Below, one piece after another: positions 31,517-42,200 of a stretch of 64,000 bases of DNA. The position numbers and the translations under genes are program-made. The notes beneath the pieces are model-generated. The model worked only from the letters and a program-made list of their open reading frames with translations. It was not told the DNA's origin and searched no databases. This stretch comes from Agrocybe praecox. Its lineage: Eukaryota > Basidiomycota > Agaricomycetes > Agaricales > Agrocybaceae. Position 1 is the first letter of the stretch. Each line of letters starts with the position of its first letter. The stretch lies in contig OZ024852.1 in assembly GCA_964017145.1 (NCBI GenBank), positions 1,799,945-1,863,944 on the forward strand, read 5' to 3'.

Positions 31517-34500
31517 GGAGCTGGGACTTTCGGAGGTGTTGAATTTACGAAAAACTTCATAAATAATAGCAGTACGCCACTCTGGAAGTTGTTAATAGAT
31601 ATCGGCCGCGGGATAGTACGGGTTAATTTCTGTGATATCGATACGTCTCTTTCTCCGATTGGACATGTCTTCCCAATGTCTTCACGACTTCTAATGTTTA
31701 TTTTAGAGCTGACAGTTGGGTTGGACAGGTGTTATCTGTCTGCTTCGAATTATGACCTCCTGTGGTTCTTTTCGTCTCGCACCGTCTCATGCTTAACTGC
31801 TGACCGGAGGATCGGCTCTCCAGGATGACCAGACACGCGGGTTGGGGTCTGATTAGGTTGCAGGCTATTGCAGTTTGCGCAGATGATGCGTAACGTTCGA
31901 TTCTTTTTGCAACCATTTACAACGCGAGCGCGACGGTGAAACAACGTCGCGGAAACAACAGATTTGATGCGCATTTGTTTTGAATTTGTTGCTAGTTTTA
32001 AAGTTAATGAACGTCGATCTTTTGCTCGCTCGTTTTCCTTTTAGGATATGTTCGGGCGGCAAATAAATTTGCGAAAAAGGAAATTATGTACGAAGTTGGA
32101 AATTTGAACCTCCGCTTAGATATACATAATGGCTACTTATCACCACCATCATCAGCTGGCTTTGTGGGTTACTACCCTTTCTCTCGGCTTGATTAAACAT
32201 ATTATGTATATTCTTGGTTATTTGCCGAACGAACAGCGCTCGCACTCAATCTGTCGAGACCCGAAATTATCAAGCATGGTACAGAAAACGAAAAACGAAT
32301 CTCCGAGGATGCGCTACGGCCATAACAATCATATAAACCCACGTCAAGCCTAGGTATTGGGAATCGAGCGGGCTGTAGCATGGAAAAACGAGCCTCCAGG
32401 TGATGGGCCCATGGTTAAGCAAGGTTGTCACGTTAAGTGGTAGTAAGACGATGCTTCTTACCATCGTCATATGCCGTACGCACGACCTGGTAGACGCATA
32501 TGGTGCAATGCCAGATGGGCCAAAACTTCGCTTCGATACCTTAGCCATGCAGTGGGGAGTCGTGACTCATCCAGGCGGTTATTTGAGCCTCGAGGCGGGT
32601 ACGCAGCACCCAAAGAGCAGACCTTCCTCGGCCGTTCAGAACGAATGCAATTTCCGAATTTCTTGGGCCATTTAATTCGGTCGGAAATAAATAAAACATA
32701 TCACACAGCCATATAACTGGACTCAACACTCGGAACTTGGAGGCCAGAGTTACTCGTTGGTTGAGGACTAGAGTGCATATACGAGCTGGGACATGACTTG
32801 AGAAGATATTTATCCTCGGAAACGCTGGTTGTATCAAGTAACAGGCAACAGCCCTAGACTAAAGTTCAAGCTCGACTCTTGTTGGCGACCAGCCTTGCTC
32901 TTTGAACTAGTCGCTACGGTTTCAGAACCGAGAAGAACTCATATTCCTGGGACAACGGTCAACCAGTTTTTCTGATATTCATAATCAATTATCAGGCGTC
33001 AAAGAATATTCTCGAGCATGCGGCAATGACAAGAGACAAGAAGAGAGACGCGTTCGTTCACAGGAAAAATGTTCTGATGGATTTGACATTCTCCTATGGC
33101 ATGGGCCTCGTTGGGAAAGCAAGCCATCCCATTGCAATATTGTACGTCGACAATCATCGATGTGCAAGTGTGATATCCTCGGATTCATGAGCCTTGTCTG
33201 TGCGCCGACGGGAATATATCATCATTATAGAATTACAAGCCGTGGAATTCAAGATGGCATGGGATGGAAATGCTCAGCGCTGAGCGGGATCGTGGTGGAA
33301 CTGCTCGCCGGACGTGGACCTAGGTGCACACCATGCAATGTGCATAGGCAAAAGCATGCTCGTCGTCGCCTCGAGGCTGTTTCACTGCCTGCAGGCTCTT
33401 GTCTCGGGCGTTTCTTTCTTGGACTTTTTTTTATCGCTCTCTCGCGCGCTATGATTGTTCCCTCGGACTTGTCCTTGTCCTGGGGTACGATATTACGATA
33501 TAGACTCTGGAGAACCTGGGAACATGGTAGCGTGGCGGGCGCGCAGTCTCTATCACTTTCTTCCTTGATTTAATTGATCCTTAATTTTATGCGAAAATTT
33601 TCTTTGTGGGTCTAGAAGGAAGGCATTAGACATCTGCACTTTGGACATGTGCATGTAGTACATTCGGAGCACTTCCTCTGACCATCGGATATTTCCTGAT
33701 ATTTTCGAGGGGTCAAGAAGCTCAAGACTATCCCCAAGCCTCGATATTCTTGACATGATCAGATCAGACTTTCGAGAAACTCAGAAAATAAAGCGGAAGA
33801 AAAAAGGATCGACGGATGGAAGAAAAATTCCAAAATTTGCAACTTGCGACAATCATCATCATCGTTGCGTATCAGCATCTCTTTCGTGAACTGCGCTCTT
33901 GTGCATATGGGTGATAATCTATTTATCTTTTTGTCCCATTTTGGATTTCGGAGCCTACATACATACAGAGGTATGTCTTTTTTTACCCCTTTTGACTAGT
34001 CTTTCCTAAATTTACCTTTTACCTTCGGTGTGTGCCATTTGCTGGAGGCCTCTCCTCGTGGTGATGGCGAAGCCGCCCCAAGTATGGAATCAGCCACAAT
34101 TCCATTCTGGACAAAAAACATGAACTTGCTTGGGCCAGTGAAGAACGCGGCCTCCTACCCTCGTGTAAGTATCACCCCGTTCGAACTTCGCGTGTGCCCA
34201 TGTGGTTCTGAATCATGAATCAAAATCAAACTTCGCGGAGAGCGATATCTATTTATGTTCTCACAGCTCAGAAAGCTGTACTAGCTGAGACTAGCTGCCC
34301 TGGATTGTGATTTATGTAATTTTAATTTTAATGAAGATGGTGATGATGATACTTCTCTTTTTATATGTCGCCTTCTTTCCTCTTCTTCGGGTTCTAACCT
34401 GTTCTAACTTGTTTTATTCCTTCGCAGATTCCGAAAAAGAAAGGGGCTTGTGTGTTCTTGTGGACGTACTTTGTGGTGTGCGGTGATGGTTGTAGGGTAC

Positions 34501-34600
34501 ATATCATATGATTATGATAGGATGTGATGATTTGTATCGGCCCACATCCCTTCGATGGCCTTAATGGATTTTTGCCATTTGGGGCTAAAAATCCGGTTAT
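31517..34600. other. Gene-poor stretch
   Basis: Several open frames of 60-140 codons (32129-32353, 32400-32675, 33160-33573) have no recognisable motif or intron structure. A segment at about 34075-34165 reads MESATIPFWTKNMNLLGPVK followed by a good GTAAGT donor at 34164. It looks like a 5' exon, but no partner exon was found. Confidence 0.35.
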
Positions 34601-37273
34601 CCAATAATCCAACTCAGCGCAGCCCAACAACAATGGGGTTGGGGTTTCTCCCTTTTTAAAAATAATCTGACAACCTACCAGTGCTCGAACTAGCTACATA
34701 CATAGTAAGTACTCACTCCACAGCGCAAAGTTCGTTCCTGCTGGATCGATGTCGGATGAGGATTTCCGGATGGCAGGGCCGAAGGGGAGAGGTAAGGAAT
34801 GGTAAGGAATGAATGAATGCTGCTGAAGCTGGGGGCTCGGCGAGTCTTCCATGATCCATTCATGATCCATGCGTGTCCTAGGAGTCGGTCGGACTGAGAG
34901 GGGGTAGTAGGCTTTGTACAGTGTACACCGAAATTTGAATACATCATGATCATTGGATAAGTAGATAAGTAAGTATGTAGGCTTATGTAGGTAGGTAGGT
35001 ACCTATGTAATGATGTGGGTTTAAGCTCAAGCTCAAGCTTAGAAGTAGATATGTTACTCCGTGATGAAAGTATGTTAAATAACAAGTAATCTTTTTTGTT
35101 GTTAATTTTTTTGTAATGTACGTATGTAGCTTTGAGCTCAATGCGGTAGAGTTTTTAGAAAACAATGGCATTGGTGCCATGGCCCGTAAGGTACTTAGTA
35201 ACTGTGCAATAGAAGCCTGTTTCTGATAACGAACGTGATAACTTGGTTACTTACTTCAATCACGTCGGTGAAAGAACAATGCACGCAGGGGACCGGTACC
35301 GGTACTTCAACGTGCGATGACGTCGTTGAGTCGGTATTATATGACTAGGGAGCGCAGTTCATATTACCAACGGCGCACTTGGAAGAAACACGGCACTTAC
35401 ACGTAGAGGACACGACTGAATTCATTGAACGCTGTGCGCGTCAAATACGCGCAGCAGTACAGTTCAAACTTTCAAGCTTCAGTCACAGTTCAAAACACTT
35501 TGACGCGCGCCGCGTAACGGTGAGTGGGTACATAGTGCAGTGGGTCACATACTGTAATTCACCGTTCCCGCGAGCGGGTTCTTGTTTTCATTTCTTGTTC
35601 TATTTCTTTCCTGTGTTTATTTAAAGTTACATCCAACAACAGCGTGGGCGATTGAGCGCGCGAGTGAGCTCTGTGTGTGTGCATGCATGAGCGTGGGCCA
35701 TGAGCGCACGTAGTCAAGCAGAAATACAAGGACAACAATAAAACAAAAGTTTGAACAATGAACAATTCAAATGATAATTCTCTCCGTCTCGAATGAAAAT
35801 CAGGATTTTCCCTTCCATTCAAGCATTTTTTGATGGATCGCTAGATCTTCCCAGCACTGACACCCACACACACAGAGAGAGCTCGAATTATAATAAAACA
35901 ATCACGCATTCATTCAATGTTCAAAATTTTCAAACCTATTGTTCTATTCAACCATTGTGTTTATTGTTTATCATACCACGGAAGCCAAAAAGGGAAGGCA
36001 AAGAATCGGCGCGCCCAGCTAGCTGTCTGTCTGTCTTATGTCTGTCTTGTGTCCGATGTCTGTAATATATTGTATTGCACATATGTGCCGCCTGTCAGAG
36101 TCCGTCAAGAAGTGGCCATCAAAAGTCAAGGCATCTTACCTACTTACCTACCTACCAACCAAGTCCGATTCGGAATCGGAATCGGAGTCGGATCCAGTGG
36201 TCGGGACTCGGGAGGAATCTACGTACTTTGTATTTACGTGTTCGTGTTCATCTATGTTCATCATACTTGCATAGCACATAGCACACAAGAGAAACAAAGT
36301 CGGAGTCGGAGGGATTTGTGTACTTTATTTACGTGTTCATGTTCATGTTCATCATTGATCATCCATAGCACACATTGCAAGAGAAATAAATCAACGTTTA
36401 ATTTCAATTTATTTTTTTGTAAACTGGTGCGCACGAATCTACAGAGGAATACTCTACGCAGAAGGAAAAAAAAAAACAGCCCTCGATGCACTGGAAGGAA
36501 GGAAAAGAAAGTGCGCTAGCACCCCGTTGGAAACGACGAACCCGAAAGAAAGAAAGTAAAGAACGACATTCGTAAAGAACGAGTTTTATAAAAGAAAGGA
36601 ATAAGGAATAATAATATTAAACCGAAACTCTTCCACTCTTCCACGCACGGCGTGCGTGCGTGCGTGCGGGTGGGGGGACGATACCGCCATGTGAATAGAT
36701 AGATAGGAGAGGAGAGGAGCTCGTCGACCGGTCAGTCGACTTTGGCGGGTGGTGGTACATCACAGTCCATACGGACGGACGGACAATAGAATATATAGAT
36801 AACACGCTACGCTACGCATCGCGAGACGAGGCGGGTGATGTACAATTTGAGAAAGAGCGTGTTGAGAGAGAGAGAGTGGGGACGACAAAACGAACGAACG
36901 AGAGGCGTTGTATTGCGAGTACATGATTTTTTTGCGAAGGGGATGAAGATGGAGAGGGTATTTATTAGGTATAAAGTAGGGTATGCGGTAGCGGGTGGTG
37001 GTACATTGCCAATGGCGGGTCGAGTTGAGTAGAGGGCAGAGAGAGAGGAGTAATAGGAATAGTAAGAGGGAAAGTAAAACTTTTTCGTAATCGATGCGTT
37101 GTTGGTTGGTTGGTAAGTACAAGATGATGTTGATGATAACGATGCGAGGACCAATAATGACGATGAAAGTGATTAGCACGAATGCGTAGTCGTAGGATAT
37201 ATGCATAGGCGGAGGTGGATTCGACAACAGGGGACGAGGACAAGAAAACAGCCGAACGAGGTCAAGGTTAAAG
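34601..37273. repeat. Simple-repeat-rich region, left part
   Basis: Dense short tandem arrays: GTAG (about 34976-35004), CTCAAG (about 35024-35040), TGTC (about 36023-36050), TACC (about 36136-36160), GGAATC (about 36170-36190), TGCG (about 36654-36668), GGAC (about 36770-36784). On one strand it is strongly pyrimidine-rich. No gene is supported. It adjoins the 3' end of the 37.3-38.9 kb gene. Confidence 0.6.
36222..36391. repeat. Diverged tandem duplication of about 75 bp
   Basis: Copy 1 (about 36222-36300) and copy 2 (about 36317-36391) share, in order, GTACTTT...TTTACGTGTTC, GTTCATCAT, CATAGCACA and AAGAGAAA with small differences. CGGAGTCGGA-type repeats lie between and before them. Confidence 0.6.
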
Positions 37274-38916
37274 TCAAGCAACATTAGCAACTTCGATAAA
37301 ACTCCTCCAGGACCAACTAGACCCATTCGTTGATCCTGATCCGGAGGATGAAGAGGAAGAGGTGGTGGTGGAGAGTCCGGCGACGGCGCGGTAGGGGTGC
37401 ATGGCTCGTAGATTGCTGTTACTGCTGTTGTTCTGGCAGTGCGCTCGTGGTTTGGGATGTCTGTTGACCACCTTAGTGGTAGGTACGGGCCCGGCGAGTG
37501 TGCGCTGCGCCTTCTGCTCGTGATGGTGTGCGTGTACGTGGGTCTCGGAGAGATCAATGAAGCTCTTGAGCGGGAACCAGTCGGCGGAGGTTGTTGTTTC
37601 GGCGCCTGTGCGGCGCTTTGTGCGCTGTCTGCGCAGGGGGGGTTGGGTTGTTGAAGTTGGAGCGGCTTTGGACTTTGATGACTTTGATGATGATGAAGAG
37701 GCAGTAGGGAGAGGAGAGCCAGGGGGAAACTTGGACTTTGGAGGCAGAGGCGCAGTACGCGGTGCTTCTAGGTACGAGTACGAGTGGGGTAGGACCACGT
37801 CTTCCTCTTCCATGAGAGGATGGAGAGGGCGGTCGTTCTCGTCGCTCTCGTCATCAGCGTCCGCGTCGTTGTCTTCCTCCTCTTCCTCTTCGTCATCGGA
37901 CATGCTCATAAAGTTGCGTTTGGGATAGTAGCCTGCCATAGGGGCAGTTTGTGCGCCGCTGCGGCCCTCGAGACGGGCGAGGGCCTCTGAGCGGTTGTGC
38001 CTCTTTGCGCGGGTGGACACGGTAGAGGTCGTGGCGACAGAGAGGTTGCGGTTGTGGGCGCGTTTGAGAGAGGGGGGTTTTGTTATTGTTGTTGTTGTTG
38101 TGATGATCGACATGTCCAATGCGGGGAGGGGTTGGAGCGAAGGAAGACGAGGAGGAGAGGACGAAGGGACTTGAGGGAGAGTTATGGATGGAGCAGGCTT
38201 TGGAGAGGGGATTGTTCGTAGAGAGTCTCTGGAGAGACGCAGGCGAAGGGAGGGCACTGCTGGTGTGTTTTCCGTGATCGTTCTAAGTTGAACTGGTCAG
38301 AAAAAAGCAGAGAGAAGAGAGAAAAGAGACTGACGGGAAACGGAAAGGTTTGTATTCCGACTTTTGTGATGCTTTGCGTTTGAGAGAGGCAGACCTCATC
38401 GACTGTGACTCCGCAAGGTCAAGAGAGAGGTAAGAGCGGTAAGAGTCGTCTGAGCGCGGTTGAATGGTAAAGTAAAAGGCCTCTCTTGTGCCTGTCTCTG
38501 GCAAACTGCCTCTCCTTGTTGGACTTGTAGGGACATCAGGCTCATCATCGAGAGAGAGGAGACCTGAAGTGAAAAAGGGAGAGTATGGCGAATGAGTGCG
38601 GAACATGTTGTGTTGAACATGAACAAAAGAGCGCCCCATTTTATTTATTGTACCAGTCCGTCATCTCAGATCTCAGATCTCAAGATTCACTACCTTCCCA
38701 CACTCTTCCTCGAGGCTTAACCGAATTAATCTTTTCCTCAAAATCGATCTCGCCTAATCCGGTATCATCCCCATTTCCTCTTTCATCCATCTTCTCGTCG
38801 ACATCGTACATACACTCCCCATTGTCCTCCCAGTGCTCGCCATTGTCTTCGCTTAACCTACGAGCAATTAGCATAAGCGTCCCATCTAACCGAGCATCAT
38901 ACTCCCCATCCCACAT
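37274..38916 (-). CDS. Conserved basidiomycete protein with paired SFI motifs (486 aa)
   Basis: Three exons on the minus strand (38916-38694, 38563-38335, 38282-37274) join in phases 1 and 2 at canonical sites (GTAGTG/TTCAG and GTCAGT/TTAG). An ATG at 38639 opens a longer exon-2 frame but lies inside intron 1 of this model. The N-terminus begins MWDGEYDARLDGTLMLIARR. The middle is Ser/Thr/Pro rich with KRAHNRNLSV and KRNFMSMSDDEEEEEED, a strongly acidic tract. Near the end are DWFPLKSFIDLSE and, as the last residues, SWRSFIEVANVA: two versions of a Trp-x3-4-SFI-acidic motif. The end motifs are, as far as I recall, shared by proteins of other mushrooms with no function assigned. Low-complexity codons match the repeat-rich surroundings. 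It is probably nuclear or regulatory, by composition only. Confidence 0.75.
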
Positions 38917-39509
38917 ATTTCCCCTAAAATGAAAAAAAAAATTCCTTGGCTAAAACCTAAAACACCATTAAAAAATAACATAACCTAGTAACCCACCCAC
39001 AGCGCGCGCACGCCACGCATGACGCGGACATCGCGTATATACGCCTCGAGGCCTCCTGCAGGGCTCGGTTTCGCTCGCTCGTTCGCTCTCTCGGCCTCCG
39101 AATTATGCGAAACTAGACTCATCTGTCTATGAATTCACTGGTATTGGGTTATTTGTGTACATGTTTTATGTACATTTTGTTCGGATTATATTTACGAGCA
39201 ATGCACTGGCAAAACCCTTGATTCTTGATTAGACATCATAAATCAGATAGTACGGGCGGGTGTTGCATAGCATCGCATGGGTGTTATTATAGACCAAACG
39301 TTCAATGTTCAACATGAAGATGATTGCTCTATGATAGGAGGAAAAGAAAGTTTTTTAAAAAGAAAGCCAGAAAAAAAGACTCAGAACATGCATACGTACA
39401 TAATACAACCCCTCCAACTCCAAACGCCTATATTTGATATTCATATCATATCATATCTCTTACTCTACTCTTCCCTTCCTAACCAACCCACATCTATCTA
39501 CCCCGTACA

Positions 39510-39816
39510 TTCCATCCATAAACATATATTATAATCTCCTTTCGTTTTCGTTTTCTCCTAGTAACACCCATAACTTACTTATACCATGGCGCATGAGACC
39601 CATACCCACCGGGTCCGTATCCATGTTTTCAGGATCAAATACGAGAATAAAATAAATAAATAAATAAGAACAATCGTCAGCGCAGTACAATCCATCCACA
39701 TATTCTCCTTTCGTTCTCTCCTAGTAACACCCATAACTTACTTATACCATGGCGCATGGGATTCGTCCGTGTCCATGTTTTCAGGATCAAATACGAGAAT
39801 AAAATTAAATAAATAA
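39510..39816. repeat. Direct duplication of about 130-160 bp
   Basis: Two copies, about 39510-39665 and 39689-39816, share TCTCCTAGTAACACCCATAA, then CTTATACCATGGCGCATG, TCCATGTTTTCAGGATCAAA, TACGAGAATAAAAT and an AAATA tail. Copy 1 carries an insertion before the shared block. High identity implies a recent tandem duplication. Confidence 0.75.
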
Positions 39817-41832
39817 ACACACCAGCGGCGGGCACTGCCGTGCGGTGTGCCATGTGTATGTATGTGCGTACAATGAAAGGCCCAAGCAACACTGAGACCC
39901 GCCCCGCATACATCGGGCGGGCGGGTCCTTATATTATTTACTCTGGATTTTTCATCCGACCCGACCGACGTCAGTTGTCTGTCTGTCTGTCGTTCGCTCA
40001 ATTGTGTATTTAATCAATTCATTTGACCAGAAAGTACCTCACGCAACGCAAGCTGCAAGCAGGATCAACCTCCTGCCAGTAAAGTAAAGATAAAATCAAC
40101 CCATAGTAGGCGTAAGTACTAAAGACGATCCAAAAAAAGTCCGGTGTCGGACAAAATCGACGACGCAACGCGACGCGCGCCATGATCCGCACTCTATTCC
40201 ATTCCATTTCTAGCTCTAAATACTTGTTACATTCATTCATTTAGCACTACAGACAGACAGACAAGGATCTATAGACAGGACAAGACAGACGATATCCTAT
40301 CCCATGTTATTAAAAAGAAGAAGAAGAGCCTGCGGATCCGGATAGTAGCTACCCGAACTAGAATTTGAGGAAATCAAGAGGAAGAGGAGGACTGAGGAGG
40401 GAGAGAAAAGGAAGATCATCAAACCACATCAACAACGAGCGAGCGGATAGATTAATGGTTTAATGGATGACGATTGCATGCTTGGTGCTTAGATCTCGTC
40501 TCGTTTCGTTTCGTTTCGTCTCGTCGTCTTGCCTCCTGAGGCCTGAGGCCTGAGTCCCAATTCGTAAAGGCTTAAAGGTTTAAAGGTTTAACGTTTAACG
40601 TTTAACCCCCAATCAAGTAAAACCAATCAAGTAAAACCAATAACAAGCAGTGGCAAGCAATAACCAGATCGTCTCCAAGGCCTAAACAACCATCCCATCC
40701 CATTCGTACACTACACTATTTACACAAGCAGAGATCGATTCCGATTCGCCCCAGTCCAGCAGCAAAATGGAAGGCATAATTTAACTCTTGATACAGCAGA
40801 AGAACTAGCAGTGAATAGAAGGCAACAGAAGGCAACGACGAGTCGCCCGGGGGCGGATCAAGAAGCCCCGAATGTAGCTACCCAATTTTGGGTTGCCGTA
40901 GAGAGAGAGATATAGGTGTTGAGATGATATTAATTCACGAGCCAGCCAGCCAGCCAGAGCATGAGGAAGAGGGAAAAGAAAGACCAAAGTAGATCCCGAG
41001 TGCAGGAGCGGATCTGCTATCACATTAAACAGGCTACTACTACATGCATACTTACAGCAAATAGAGCGCTCCTTATCACCTAGCTGAGCTCGAGTCATCC
41101 CGTCGCCAAGTCCACGAACATTTCCTCTCCTCTCCTTATTTCCTCTTTCCTCTTTCCTCGTTCGGCCAATGGCAATGGCAACAAACGAAACGAAGGAGCA
41201 CATCCCAGGATAGACGATGCGGCCAATCACAGTGTGTATAGATACAAAAGCCTCAGACAGTCCAGCGCAGAGATATATAGCTCGAGAGGTCACGAGTGCC
41301 AGCCAGATTGCGATTTATCAGGTTCAGGGAAGGAGAGAGCCAGAGTAAAAGAGCAGAGAGAGAGAGAGCGAGCGAGCGCCGCCGACGTACTTACGTGCGT
41401 GTGCATCCACCCCACCGGCGGGGGTCGGGAGCGGGGCCCGACGAGTTACGACTTGGAGCAGGTCCCAGGAGCAGAAAAAAAAAGGTCGGCGCCTCGTGCA
41501 AACCTGCATGGCAATGCCAGTAACTATCTCCAGAAAAGATCTAAGAAGAAAAAGCGCCGTAAGCAATTCGACCCAATCAAATCCACGAGCCTGATGAGTT
41601 AAAATAAAATCAAACAAAATAAAATAAAATCGAAACATGAATGCATGACGACTCGGGGAACCTGACCCTCGCGAAAGAGGTAAATATAGATTCTCTATGA
41701 ATATTTTCAGCCAAAGTCGGAGGTTGAAATGAAAAATATCTTACCTACTCACCGGTACCCCCCAAGTCATCGACGGTAACAAATTAGGGTCGTCCAATAA
41801 GTAACATATGCCTGCCGTTGGTTACACATATT

Positions 41833-41859
41833 AATCATGAATCATCATGATTCATGATT
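41833..41859. repeat. 27-nt palindrome (13-1-13)
   Basis: AATCATGAATCAT at 41833-41845 and its exact reverse complement ATGATTCATGATT at 41847-41859 flank one C. It could form a cruciform or hairpin, or be a stacked ATCATGAT-type site. Confidence 0.75.
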
Positions 41860-42200
41860 CGAACAATGAACGCGGGGCCAGACCGTCAAAAGCCGCAGAG
41901 ATGCAAGTAAATGTCAGTCAGAGCTTGTTTTGTTTTAAACCATATTCTAATTCCAAGGATCCCTATATGTTGAGGTGGAAATGAAAATAACGAAATATTT
42001 TGAATTTGATTCATGTCCTGTCCAGTCCTGTCGGGTTTGGTATAGATACAAATGACGGATGAGATTTCTTATATTTGCAAGGAAATATAGGAGTATAATG
42101 GATTTGTTTTTTTTAAGAAAACATTTCGGCGGTAAAGCAAAAGGGGCCAGCCTGCGTGGCTAACTGAACATGACGCGACGAATTGTCGTTGGTTGGACGA

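Larger units (their letters stand above)
38917..42200. repeat. Simple-repeat-rich region, right part
   Basis: This is upstream of the 486-aa gene. A possible 3' splice site (CATTTTAG) directly before its ATG hints at a 5'UTR intron. Beyond lie arrays of CGTTT/CGTCT (about 40496-40530), TTTAAAGG and TTTAACG (about 40565-40606), AATCAAGTAAAACC (twice, about 40611-40638), CCAG (about 40943-40958) and GA (about 41356-41378). A 27-nt hairpin is at 41833-41859. No gene is supported. Confidence 0.55.

Noticed and set aside
33160..33573. 137-codon plus-strand frame
   Set aside because: Residue composition is random-like and no domain or intron signal is visible.
38283..38639. Gene start at ATG 38639 for the 486-aa protein
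   Set aside because: A strong acceptor (CTTTTTCACTTCAG) inside this frame joins in phase to the upstream exon 38916-38694, so 38639 is probably intronic.
34601..42200. CRISPR-like or satellite array
   Set aside because: Units are short and of many kinds with no regular spacers; they are ordinary microsatellites in a eukaryotic genome.
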